Source of the DNA: Synaphobranchus kaupii
Taxonomy: Eukaryota; Chordata; Actinopteri; Anguilliformes; Synaphobranchidae
DNA length: 64,000 nucleotides
Direction: 5' to 3'
Assembly: GCA_029718625.1 (NCBI GenBank)
Contig: JAINUF010000034.1
Span: forward strand, 186,001 to 250,000
A program made the translations under genes and the position numbers. The notes under the pieces are model-generated. The model did no database searches. It saw only the letters and a list, made by a program, of their open reading frames with translations, and was not told where the DNA came from. Of this stretch, positions 43,501 through 53,500 are shown in pieces. Each line of letters starts with the position of its first letter. Position 1 is the first letter of the stretch.

Positions 43501-45072
43501 CATATCTCTGGGCCCGCCCTGGAGGAGGAGGGGCATATCTCTGGGCCCGCCCTGGAGGAGGAGGGGCACGTCTGTGGCCCCACCCTGGAGGAGGAGGAGG
43601 GGCATATCTCTGGGCCCACCCTGGAGGAGGAGGGGCATATCTCTGGGCCCGCCCTGGAGGAGGAGGGGCATATCTCTGGGCCCGCCCTGGAGGAGGAGGG
43701 GCACGTCTGTGGCCCCACCCTGGAGGAGGAGGGGCACGTCTGTGGCCCTACTCTGGAGGAGGAGGGGCATATCTCTGGGCCCGCCCTGGAGGTGGGGGCA
43801 CAGCAGGGAGTGTGGAACGTGGAGCAGGCCAGATCATCAGAGGAGAGGCAGGGAGAGAGGAATGCGGGGATGAGGGAAGCACAGGCAGAAAGAGAGGAGC
43901 CAATTGTACCAATGGAGAGGGCAGAGAGGATGGAGAGAGGCGCGGGAGAGAAGGAGGCACACCTGATACCCCCCAGTCCGCCTAACACGCGTACTCCAAG
44001 CGGACCGGCGAGTCACAGACAAGCGCTCCAGCAGCTGGGCGAGACAGTGGCGCAGCTGAGCGAGGTCGCGGACACGCTCAGGCAGACGTACGAGGATCAG
44101 GCGAGGGAGGAGGCAGAGAGACACGGAGACGCCACGCGGCAGCTCACTGCTTTAAGAGCAGAGTCTGCTGCAGCTGCGAGCGAGTACAGCGCAGCCGTGA
44201 CACAGAGAGACGAGGAGAGAGACACATTGCAGGCAGAGAGCGACAGACTGAGAGAAAACTGTAAGGAGAAGGACAGAGAGATGGAGAGACTGAGAGAGAG
44301 TACTGAGGAGAAAGACAGAAAGATGGAGAGACTGAGAGAGAGTACTGAGGAGAAAGACAGAAAGATTGAGAGACTGAGAGAGAGTGCTGAGGAGAAGGAC
44401 AGAAAGATGGAGAGACTGAGAGAGAGTACTGAGGAGAAGGACAGAGAGATGGAGAGGCTGAGAGAGAGTACTGAGGAGAAAGACAGAAAGATTGAGAGAC
44501 TGAGAGAGATAACTGAGGAGAAGGACAGAAAGATTGAGAGACTGAGAGAGAGTACTGAGGAGAAGGACAGAGAGATGGAGAGACTGAGAGAGAGTACTGA
44601 GGAGAAAGACAGAGCGATTGAGAGACTGAGAGAGAGTACTGAGGAGAAAGAGAGAGCGATTGAGAGACTGAGAGAGAGTACTGAGGAGAAAGACAGAGCG
44701 ATTGAGAGACTAATAGAGAGTACTGAGGAGAAAGACAGAAAGATTGAGAGACTGAGAGAGATAACTGAGGAGAAGGACAGAGAGATGGAGAGACTGAGAG
44801 AGAGTACTGAGGAGAAGGACAGAGAGACGGAGAGACTGAGAGAGATAACTGAGGAGAAGGACAGAGAGATTGAGAGACTTAGAGAGAGCTGTACAGAGAA
44901 AGATGCAGAAATAGGGAGACTTAAGGGGGAAGTAGCGAACTTGACTTCAGATGGTGAGGAAGTGATACGGCGGTATGAGGAGACCGCTAGAGAGGTGGAG
45001 CAGAACAGAGTAGTCCTTCAGCAGTTTAGGGCTCTGGTGCCTCTGCTAAACACACTAGCTGAGGGGAAGTAA
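33740..45072 (+). CDS. GIMAP/AIG1-family GTPase with 11-residue repeats and a long coiled-coil tail (two exons)
   Basis: Exon 1 (33740-34589) has all GIMAP landmarks: P-loop GGRNSGKSS (residues 38-46), DTPGW (82-86), the conserved box ending LFTCGD (148-153) and [10 protein letters not shown] (178-187). GIMAPs are septin-like GTPases on intracellular membranes, mainly in immune cells. After a charged Glu/Arg/Gln tail a strong donor (T before GTGAGT, phase 1) joins the CAG acceptor at 43071-43072. Exon 2 (43073-45072) is in frame: 20 copies of [11 protein letters not shown], a Ser/Pro linker, a helical region, about 16 copies of [14 protein letters not shown] and a closing helix to TAA. The total is 949 residues. 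The start ATG at 33740 is the first in frame, with a purine at -3. Joining is inferred from phase and signals only. The alternative is a short product ending at 34618 by intron retention. Confidence 0.75.
35708..37243 (-). mobile_element. Tc1-like transposon nested in the transposase intron
   Basis: Inverted ends CACTACTCACAAAAAGTTAG (continuing GGATATT) and the complement ending GAGTAGTG, flanked by TA (35706-35707 and 37244-37245). The next inner block TTTCGGGTGAAATTT is also inverted at the right. It is 1,536 bp and carries one transposase gene on the minus strand. High integrity suggests recent insertion. Confidence 0.93.
36039..36941 (-). pseudogene. Tc1-like transposase, nearly intact, truncated by a late 2-bp frameshift
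   Basis: From the ATG at 36941 ([20 protein letters not shown]) it encodes a bipartite paired-like DNA-binding domain (two HTHs, with a SGRPL linker) and the DDE core: [24 protein letters not shown] and [20 protein letters not shown]. Reading is open through all three catalytic blocks. After VPQNL a 2-bp loss creates a TGA at about 36039. In the shifted frame the usual C-terminal region continues to a stop near 35912, so about 40 residues are lost. Confidence 0.9.
38278..38430. repeat. tRNA-derived SINE fragment (probable)
   Basis: Holds a B-box-like GATTCGATCCCC near 38346 preceded by CAGTCTGAGCAGTTGCGCTC, resembling a tRNA head. It lies between the two transposon families. Confidence 0.45.
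38959..40929 (+). mobile_element. DDE transposon, first family, forward copy nested in its reverse-oriented sister
   Basis: Ends CAGTTTTTTACGATTGC and complement ending AATTG (one mismatch), flanked by TA (38957-38958 and 40930-40931). Remains of the transposase are on the plus strand (39473-40130). It is a forward copy of the same element as 26145-27996. Confidence 0.88.
39473..40130 (+). pseudogene. Transposase remnant in the nested copy
   Basis: Same layout as the remnant at 26516-27190: [20 protein letters not shown], a shortened Gly-His-Arg-rich stretch, then the catalytic half with stops and indels (WGNLNF in place of WDNVNF, and an in-frame TAG after TAHP near 39847). The Asp of WDN reads Gly, so the copy is catalytically dead. 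Confidence 0.8.
41230..41891 (-). pseudogene. Transposase remnant in the reverse-oriented copy
   Basis: [20 protein letters not shown] from 41891, then in another frame a 180-codon open stretch (41772-41230) with [32 protein letters not shown] and the C-terminal [14 protein letters not shown]. The expected catalytic Glu of NPIEE reads Asp. It has the same internal junction as the other two copies, lacking the HTH and the first Asp. Confidence 0.82.
42350..43060. other. Unassigned intron sequence before the GIMAP-like exon 2
   Basis: No transposon termini or exon recognised. The pyrimidine-rich acceptor region of exon 2 is at its right end (43040-43072). Confidence 0.4.
43073..45072 (+). CDS. 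GIMAP-like exon 2: repeat array and coiled coil
   Basis: Preceded by a pyrimidine-rich tract and CCCCCAG. Begins (T)TG-AAC-AGG, in phase with exon 1, and stays open for 2 kb to the TAA at 45070-45072. There is no internal stop despite two tandem arrays that keep period 33 and period 42. There is no initiator ATG in a good context at its start, which fits an internal or terminal exon. Codon periodicity supports this frame over the five repeat-driven shadow frames. Confidence 0.85.
43135..43797 (+). repeat. 33-bp coding tandem array, 20 units
   Basis: Units of GGGCAYATCTYTGGSCCCRC plus CTGGAGGAGGAG encode GHI(F/S)GP(T/A)LEEE, with three GHVCGP variants and one unit carrying an extra Glu codon (14th). 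Sequence variation is limited to a few recurring positions, pointing to recent unit turnover. The period is divisible by three, so shadow frames are open on both strands. Confidence 0.97.
44263..44937 (+). repeat. 42-bp coding tandem array encoding 14-residue coiled-coil units, about 16 units
   Basis: Each unit encodes two heptads of the type [14 protein letters not shown] with Ile/Met and Leu at core positions. Units differ mainly at K/E/A before I/M and ST/IT at the end. A long regular coiled coil is predicted, with a degenerate start ([10 protein letters not shown]) and end ([14 protein letters not shown]). Confidence 0.95.
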
Positions 45073-45239
45073 AGCCAGGCAGGAGTGTGGGTATGGGAGG
45101 TCCTTTATTTTTAAATAATTATATATTTCTATTACAGTATATTTTGGAGATATATTTTCATTCTTGATTTTGGAGTTTTTTGTTACAATTGAAAGCTGTC
45201 CTGATAATATTTTCAGCACATAACTACATATTGTGTCTT

Positions 45240-45760
45240 GCACCACATTACCCTCTGAGCTAATTACACCATATACACTGGGACGCCCGCTTCGCTCTCT
45301 CGATGCTGGTCTTCTGGTCATTCCTTCAGCAAATAAAAAATCAGTTGGTCACAGAGCATTTGCCTACTGTGCAATTATCTCTGGAATTGCCTTCCATTAC
45401 ATGTTAAAAAAGCACCTTCAGTTGAAACATTTAAATCAAGACTAAAAACTTACTTTTATTCACTTCATTACAGCCTACCCTAGAACTACATCCCTGTAAC
45501 ACTGGTGGCAGGTAGGGCTAGTAGGGCCAGTAGCTATTTGAAATCCCCCGGGGCTCTTACCCCTCCCCTACCCTCAGAACACTTTCTTTTTAGGTCATGG
45601 CCTACCCTGATACTCTGTTTCGCGTCTTTGTGTTTTAAATATTACATTTAAAATTTGATCTCTTAGATGGTTATTAAATTACATTTCTTTTCCTTTCTTT
45701 TCTTTTCTTTTTCTTTAATGCATCTCTTTACTGCATTATTTGTAAAGTGTATTGGGACCC
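45240..45760 (+). mobile_element. LINE fragment (C-terminal end of a reverse-transcriptase ORF and 3' region)
   Basis: 45260-45445 reads LITPYTLGRPLRSLDAGLLV and then KKSVGHRAFAYCA...ISGIAFHYM...LKHLNQD. This resembles the conserved end of L2/Rex-type LINE proteins ('RSLRS..LLVVPR.....GDRAFS..AP.LWN.LP......SLD.FKS.LKT'). The later TTTGTAAAGTGTATTGGGAC resembles a LINE 3' region. Confidence 0.6.
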
Positions 45761-47548
45761 TGCTGCACAGGAAGATTAATTGCAGTGGGGAAAACTTCCT
45801 TTGGGTCCAGTTTGGGTGGAAAGTCGAAGCGTTGTCTGTGTGGTCACAAGTATGCGGTGAAACGCAGTTTTGTGTGAGGGTTTTTTCTTCACTATGACAT
45901 AATCTTTATTTGTGACATAATGAAATTTATTTAAAATGTACAAGCATTAATGTATAAGTATGTATTAATACTGTATAAAAAAAAAATGTTTTATTGGAAA
46001 TATCAAGGAAACTGTTCTGTCTTCATAGCAATACTTACAGTTACTAATGACAATGTGTGATTGGATATTTAATTTAAAGCATTGCTTTTACTTTGTTACT
46101 AATCTGTTATAATTCATTTACAAACAAATGCCCTTTTAAACCTTTTTTTTTACAAAGGCCCTTTTGCATTCAAAGTACTTCAGTATCAAAAGCAAAAAAT
46201 ATAAATAAAAACACATTTACCTAATTCTTAGGCAATTCAAACATTGCCTAAATCAATACATACTGAATGCATACCTAATGCTTTCTGTAAGCTGTTCTTT
46301 GCAACATCAAATAAAAATGGTATCAGAATATCTTTATTGCTGTGTGATTGTGGGCCTATTGTGATAATAATTAAAACTATTCACAAATTTATTAAAAGAT
46401 TCACAAAAACAGATTCTTATTAGTGATTTTATTGTTAGTTATTATTCTGAAATAAAGTGTAGCAACATCAATGTGGTTTCAACAGCATATTTAATGGAGG
46501 GAAGGAAGGAAGGAATTATAAAATGAAAATAAAGGCATTGATGTATAATATGCATATATACAGTACAGTCAACTACAATTGAATAGCTTGAACAAAATTA
46601 AATTTATGTATGAAAAGAATAATAGAAATATTGCATATCTCTTACTTTTTTGTTGGTTTTGATTGTAACATGGTTTTAACATAAGCATTGACTAACACAT
46701 GGACTTCATACACATAGGCTTGTGGGGAGACATGCCACCCCCAATATCTTCATATGGATTATTTGGTCCCCAGACTAGCCAGTATGTTTGTGAGACTTGA
46801 TGTTTGTCTACACAAGATTAGGTGGTTCAAAGTTTAAATTAAACCTATGCCAATGAACTTGTCTGCCTTTGTATATGAAATCGGGGCTAATATGACCGCC
46901 ATGTTAATATAGCCATTTTCCATCACCAACAACCACGCTGTCTAATCAACATTAACTGCTTCCACTTACCTAAAACTGCCTATGGCTGGAATGCTTATGA
47001 TGTATTATGATGATCTTATATTGTGATGTACTGTAAATACGGGCAGTGCTGTTAGTTGGAACTAAGTAACATAGAGCCCTGGAAGGGATAACCTTGAACA
47101 CAAGTTAAAAACACTAAGTGATAAAAAGCAGTGTAGATCACTGTTCTAGATCATGGGGTTCCGCATGTGTCATGGCTACAGACATACTGTATGCTCAGTG
47201 CTCCACTTGTCTGATGTGGTAGCCACCAACCCCCCCCCCCCCCTTGAAAAAGCTTTTTTTTAAAAATTGTTCTAATGGAGAGCTCTGCTGTTCAGTGAAA
47301 TTCATGAAGCCATTCATTCTTTTGGTCATATACGGATACATAACTTCTCCTGTAATGGAAAGAACCCACAAACTGTTTGCACAACTACGCAATAAAAGAA
47401 CAGAAGAGCAAAGACAGGCTGGAGGAGAAGAGAGGTAAAAGACAGGTAATATAAAATGTTGCACTGCTCTTAGTGAGTGTGACCTTGGCCCAGCCCCCTT
47501 CAGGAATGGAGGAGAGGGCAGGTGGCGGGGGCGTGCCGTGCGGCCCCT
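45761..47548. other. Intergenic AT-rich stretch between the GIMAP-like gene and f13a1
   Basis: No gene found. It probably contains both 3' UTRs, since the genes converge here. No polyadenylation signal could be assigned with certainty. A poly-C/poly-T run lies at 47231-47265. Confidence 0.4.
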
Positions 47549-47690
47549 TTAAGGTTTGACGTTGACCACCACCTGGTCGTACACCTGCCTCAGGGCGAGG
47601 CAGTCCAGGGTAACCATCAGCTTGGTGGGCCCGGCCCGCCGTGGAGTGAACGACTCTGGCCAATGCAATGGGCCGTTCGGAGGGATCACG
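47549..47690 (-). CDS. f13a1: f13a1 last coding exon
   Basis: Encodes [20 protein letters not shown] to the C terminus ([12 protein letters not shown]) with the TAA at 47549-47551. Acceptor ACTAG. Confidence 0.93.
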
Positions 47691-50523
47691 CTAGTGGCAA
47701 AAACATGGAGGCGTCATTACTACACACCATAGGCAGAGGGCTGCACTGAGGACTGAGGGGCACACAGAAGGCTGTGTCCGAATCAGAGCCCTATCTATCT
47801 TTTCTATGGTCAAATTGAGTCACATTGAAATTTTATAAACCACTACTTTGCCGCGATTTTCCACACGTAAGATCAAATTTGATCCAAAGTACTTTTTATA
47901 AATGAGGCCCCTGCTCTCAAGACAAGAGGCAGGGCTTGTGTTTTGTGTGTATTTGACTGGCCCAATGGCTATGCCCTGTCTTGGCCGGCATCATCGAGGG
48001 CCAAGGGTGCTGAGGAAGTTCTAAAGAAATGAGGCCAGAAACGCCTTTGGTGTGCAGCAACGCGTTTTGACCGATTTTGGTCCTTTCCGGAAAGCAGTAC
48101 ACAACACCAAATTTCCTGAAAAGCCATGCTGCACGCCATGCCAAGTGCTAAAGTAGCTAAATCCATTGATTATTTATTTGTTTGAGCCGTTGAGACTGGA
48201 GTGTTTCCTGGACATTCTGTCTCATGTCTTGCACTGCGTAAAAACAGGCCGCATCTTAATTAATCTAAAACTACTTGCTGGTCTGTTGTAGCTATATAAT
48301 TCTTTTGAGAAAAAAGGGCTTCTGAACTCCTTTAACTGGCATTTGCTGTTTACCTGAAATGTTTGTATTTGGGAGTCATCAGCCCCGGCCCGTCCATGCG
48401 GAGGTGCACGCTATCCAGGCTGAACTGGAACGGGTTGGTGAACTCCACGGAGACAAGCGTCTCCTCGTTGACTCGCGGGTCCCCGATCACCTGCAGATGG
48501 GTAGAGGAACTCAGGTCAGCTGACCTTATAAAAGGGCATGTGTAAACAAAAACAGCACTGTGCAAACTCTTTATTTGTTTTTTTATCTGGAAAGAAATTA
48601 TTTGGTGCACCGCTACATTCAGTCCCACATAAAAGTAGTCTATAGCTCCTATCAGATGCATGTACCAAGTAATTTAATTTATCCCTTGGCAACTTAAATT
48701 AAATTAAAAACATATGAGTAATTTCTTCCATGATCTTTTCCATAAGCCTGATCTACAAAATGCAGATTTGGCACATTGCCGTTTGCTTTGAACTAATTTT
48801 TTGCACAAATGGTTTTGGGACCTTGATGGAGAGCTTGGGGACGTGCAGGGTGATCACACGCATGGCAGAAACGATCTGGCTGCCTTCCTCTACGCGGCCT
48901 GTCACCATGAAGTGGAGGTTGGACTGCTCCACCAGCTTGCTCATGTAATCTTTAGAGTGCACATCCACTGAGACCCGCTCGGCTGGAACACAGTGGGGAC
49001 ACATTATAATTATAATAATAATAATAATAATAACAATTAGGCCCTTTTATAAATCAGGTCCCAACTCACTCTGCCAGGGGTCCAAGGTCACCTTCAGGGT
49101 CTCGTACTTCACCTCGCCACTAGTGACGCCGGTATAGTAGACCACATAGCCGGTGACAAAGGCGTTGATGGTGCGGTGCTCCCCGCTGTGGTTCTTGAAC
49201 TCCAGGTCGAGCTGGAAGTCGTCCCCTATGCTGACTTCCTGTGCCAACACCTCGACCTTCACGTCAGGCTCGGGGTAGTTCACCTTTGGCCTGTCCATGC
49301 CATACCCCTCCGCTTTCGCCGAAACGGTGCGCTCCTCCTCGGTGTCTGCACGGATTCCGACCAATCAGATTATCAAACCAATTATGGTCACAGGTTTCTG
49401 GGGCCCAACAAATCAGGTTTACTGTTGTAGGAGTATTTACCAATTTTATTTACAATGTGGTTGTCAATACACTTCACCAGCATGTAATTCGGACCAATAA
49501 GATTTAACAGTGTTGGGGCTTGTCCAATCAGATTTACTTGAGTGTCTAAGGAGCCACATCCTCTGAGGTGACCTTTTTTCTGGGCAGTTATCAATGAATA
49601 AGTTATAGGTCTTGATAGTTTTCCCATTTACAGATTTACAATTTAAAGGCTTTGTAAGGCTTTGTACAATGTAAGGATCTGGCTTCTCCGAATGTCTTTT
49701 TTCTTGAAAATTATTCTAGTGAATATGCTTCAGGCACTTTGGTTTAGCATCGGTGCATGCTACGCATCAGTTCCTGCTACAAGCTGTGCTGTGAAGACCA
49801 CTTGTGCTTGCACTGAATATCAAGTCAAGAGTGAGTCATCAATATTTAACTGTCTGTAAAATATTTATCTTTTGTAATTATAAGTAATTTATGGAACTAA
49901 AATTATGTATACTGGGTTATATTCAAATGTCGTTTATATCCCGTGCCCCTCACCTTCAGCGAATTTGTACTGGTTTGTGAGCTCAAAGGGCTGGTCTCCA
50001 CCAATGGCTTTAGTCAGCACCATGCGTCCCACATGGGACCTGTTCACTCTAGCCGCCTCCAAGTTCCCGCTCTTGTCCCGCTTGTAAAAAACGACATCGC
50101 TGTTCACCTGGGATGGACAGAAAGACATAAATAAAATCATAACAATTACATGAAAGAAGGAAACATTAGTAAAGTTAAGGGTGAATGTTGATTGGATTCA
50201 GGCTGGTATCCTGTAGCTATAGGACCTGTCCTGTCCTGTCCTGTCGTGGATGCGTATATTTTTTATGGGTTGCTTCATATGGATTTTTAGCCTTCTGGAC
50301 TTGTTGTAGTAAACAGAGGAACAGAGCTACAGAGTTGAGGAAGGTGTGAAACTCTCTACCTCAGCGTATATAAAAGGCGCATCGAAGGGATAGCAAATAT
50401 GTCCATGTTTGATGGCTTGGACAGATGCAGGACCACAGCGGTACAGTCCTGAGGGAAAACAGACACAGGTACCGCGGGTGAGTTATGATACCTCAGTGTT
50501 TCAAGAGCTTATACAAGAGCTAT

Positions 50524-50561
<38 letters not shown>

Positions 50562-53500
50562 GAGTTGGGGGGGGAGGGTGATGCTCACCATCGCTGGTCT
50601 CCTGGGGGGTTGAATCCACAGCCTGCCAGCCCCCAAAGCCTTGGGGAAGGTCGGGCCTTGTCATGTAGCACTCGTTCCAGCAGTGGTAGTTCCTGCAGAG
50701 AAAACCACACCCACGCCTCAGCTCTAGAGTGTGTGCTGACATCATAGTGGAAGGTAACCTAGCGACGGAAACCTGAGGCTTCATGAACCACCTCGGACGA
50801 GCCACTGCACGTTGTCAATGAGACATCACTACGAACCAATCAAATGGCTTTGCCCTCCATAGTAGAACTGGATTCTCACATTGCGCATGATCAACCGTGT
50901 CCCTTCATGTCACTGTGGCTACACATCGTCGACTGGAAGATGAGACCAGGTGGCTGACCATTAAGCATAAAAAATGGCAGTTTTTGTATCAAAGCTGACC
51001 TTTACAGGTCAGATTCTTTCTCTAAGTGCAGTTTTGACATATTATTCCAGGCAGGTCAGTCAGAAACTCTTTGAAACTTGAGAAAGCAACCAGGGCCCAT
51101 ATTCATTAAGCCTCTCAGAGTAGCAGGGCTGATCTAGGGTCAGGTCCCCCTGTCCATATCCTGACCGTATCCAATATGAGCTAATACGCAAAACTGATCC
51201 GAGATCAGCTTTATGAAAGTGGGCCCTGATCTCGTCCTCTTTGAGGCAATAGGAAGATGTGTTACCATAGTAATGCGGAGGGCATGAGACAAGGCTGATG
51301 GGACAGCTACATAGATTTTTTTTATTTTGGGGGGAGGGGGGGTAGAGGCATTTTTGAGCAGAGGCATTGAACTGTGCCCCCAAACACAAGACTGCACATT
51401 TATGTAACACAGTCACTCTGGAGCAGAGACCCTAATTTATGAGAGCTCGGAGCATCCTATGGTATCCATTCTCTTGAGGTTTTTGACCAGATGACTGAAG
51501 TCATTTTCTTCCCCTCCTTTTCCAGATGCTAATCAGGAACAGATGGAAAGATGCATTTCCTCTGAAACCCGTATTTCTCGTCCTTGACCCGGGAATACCA
51601 CAGGGTGTTCTTTGTCCCAGCTCAACACAAAGAATGCTGTTTCAGCAAGCTCATACTGATCTGGATGGAAGGTCTCATAGTAGTTATGCAAGCCAGTTAT
51701 GAAATAAAGTTTTTTATCTGATGTGCACTTGCAGCGTCTTGCTTTCATTTGAGCCCTTTAAACCCAATACATTAGTAATGCAACTGGTGTTCCAAGGTAC
51801 CAAACAGTACACTAATTTGTTCTTGAACTATAACCTGACCAAGTTTGTTATTTCTAAATATTCTTTCCCAGTATATTTTTTATGTGTATCATTTGTGTAG
51901 TGCACCAGTTTTATTTATTCATTTACTTTGGCAAGAGCCCACAGCCATGAGTAATTTTGATTGGTCACAATCTTGCATGACATCACACGTGGACTGTTGA
52001 AGACTTACCAAATGGAATCCTTGGTGCGAACTCTGTCCACTTTCCCTTCCTCGTCCACAATGATGTCGGTTTTTAAGTTGCCGTCATTGTCATGGGCGGA
52101 ATAGAAGTTGGTGACCACCCTGGCTGGGATCCCTAAACATCGCAGGACTACAGCAGAGGGAAGGACACCATTGGATCAGGATGTCACAACACAACATGAA
52201 CCAAAGCATTAAACAGGCTTCCAGGCGAGCTCCTACCTTAATTTAAATGACCCCTCTGAGAGATAAATTTATTCATAGCTCTGTGTTGGCAAATATGTAA
52301 TTTATGTTTTTTTTCCCTTTGTTTTGAATACAAGAATATTTTAATTTCAGCATCTGGAGCATTCTTCTTTGATTGAGGGGTAGCACATAAAGCATATCTG
52401 GCTTTTTTCACCGGCTTTTTAGTAAACTGGACAGATTTAACTGGGAATACATATTTGAGGGACAGAAAGGTGTGAGAATGGATGGCTAGCTATGTGGGCA
52501 AGGCAGGTCTTTTGTTTGGACATGAGGAACAAAGCATTCGGTCCGTTGGAGAGCGCGTGTGTGCTCGTGCTCACACGTGTTGAAGACCGCAGCGTAGACC
52601 CAGCACTGCGCGTAGGCCACGGGCTGCTTGGTGGCGGCGTAGGTGATCAGGATCTCCACGCTGCCCGTCCAGGATGTGGGTGCCACCCCGTACGAGTAGT
52701 CCCCGCTCCAGTTCCCCACCAGCACTCCGTCGTCATCCTTGGAGTTTATCTGGGTCCACAGAAAGCAGCAGACACAAGAGAAAGAGTCGGACACAGACAG
52801 GTTACTGTGATTCCTCTGGGGAAAGAGCATTGGTGTATGTCATTGGTGATCAGTTTGCAAACAGAAAAGTAATATGCTTAAAGGTTTTTAGTCTGGAGAC
52901 AGAGTTAATCACGTCTACAGTATTGACTTGTGATTGGTACGAAGACGACATTTACCGCCGCAGATGCCTTGCGGGCAACTTTGATTGGATCTCCCCTGTT
53001 GGTGATGGGCATCTCAGCTCGGTCCATGACATAGAGACAGGCATCAAGAACTCCATACTCAAACTATGCCGGGAAGAAAAGAAGAGGAGATGTGCAGAGC
53101 AACCATTATTTACGGAATTCACAGTTCTGTTCAGTGCAGTATATGGCATGGCACAGACACAACACAAATGTATCTTTCAAAACCCACTGTTGGCATGGCA
53201 CCAAATAAATAGCTAATTGGAACTAATTCATATTTTCTTCCAACAACTGTGACTTCCAAGTCACAGATTATAAAGATTGTTTCTGTATTAATACAAAATT
53301 TTGAGAATAATATAATGTTCCTGAGCTAGTAAGACAGATCCCAATGTTTTACATGTTTTGGAAGCTGGACTAGTGAAACACTCTTAAAGACTTCTGGACA
53401 TATGATGACCTTGAATATAATGGGCCAACACTCTCATATCTGACCAAATCAAGAGCATGTGAAAATAGCAGCTGTTAATTAATTACTGGTAATAAATCTC

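Noticed and set aside
43135..43797. Regular repeats resembling a CRISPR array
   Set aside because: Units are contiguous with no spacers, lie in a eukaryotic coding exon and keep reading frame.
42996..43988. Minus-strand frames of up to 330 codons and two more plus-strand frames over the 33-bp array
   Set aside because: Shadows of the 33-bp periodic coding array. Only the frame with the EEKDR coiled coil continues as a sensible protein and fits the splice phase.
51533..51748. 71-codon minus-strand frame with protein-like composition ([20 protein letters not shown])
   Set aside because: No family was recognised, it lies in an f13a1 intron with no consistent splice sites, and it may be a chance frame or an old repeat.
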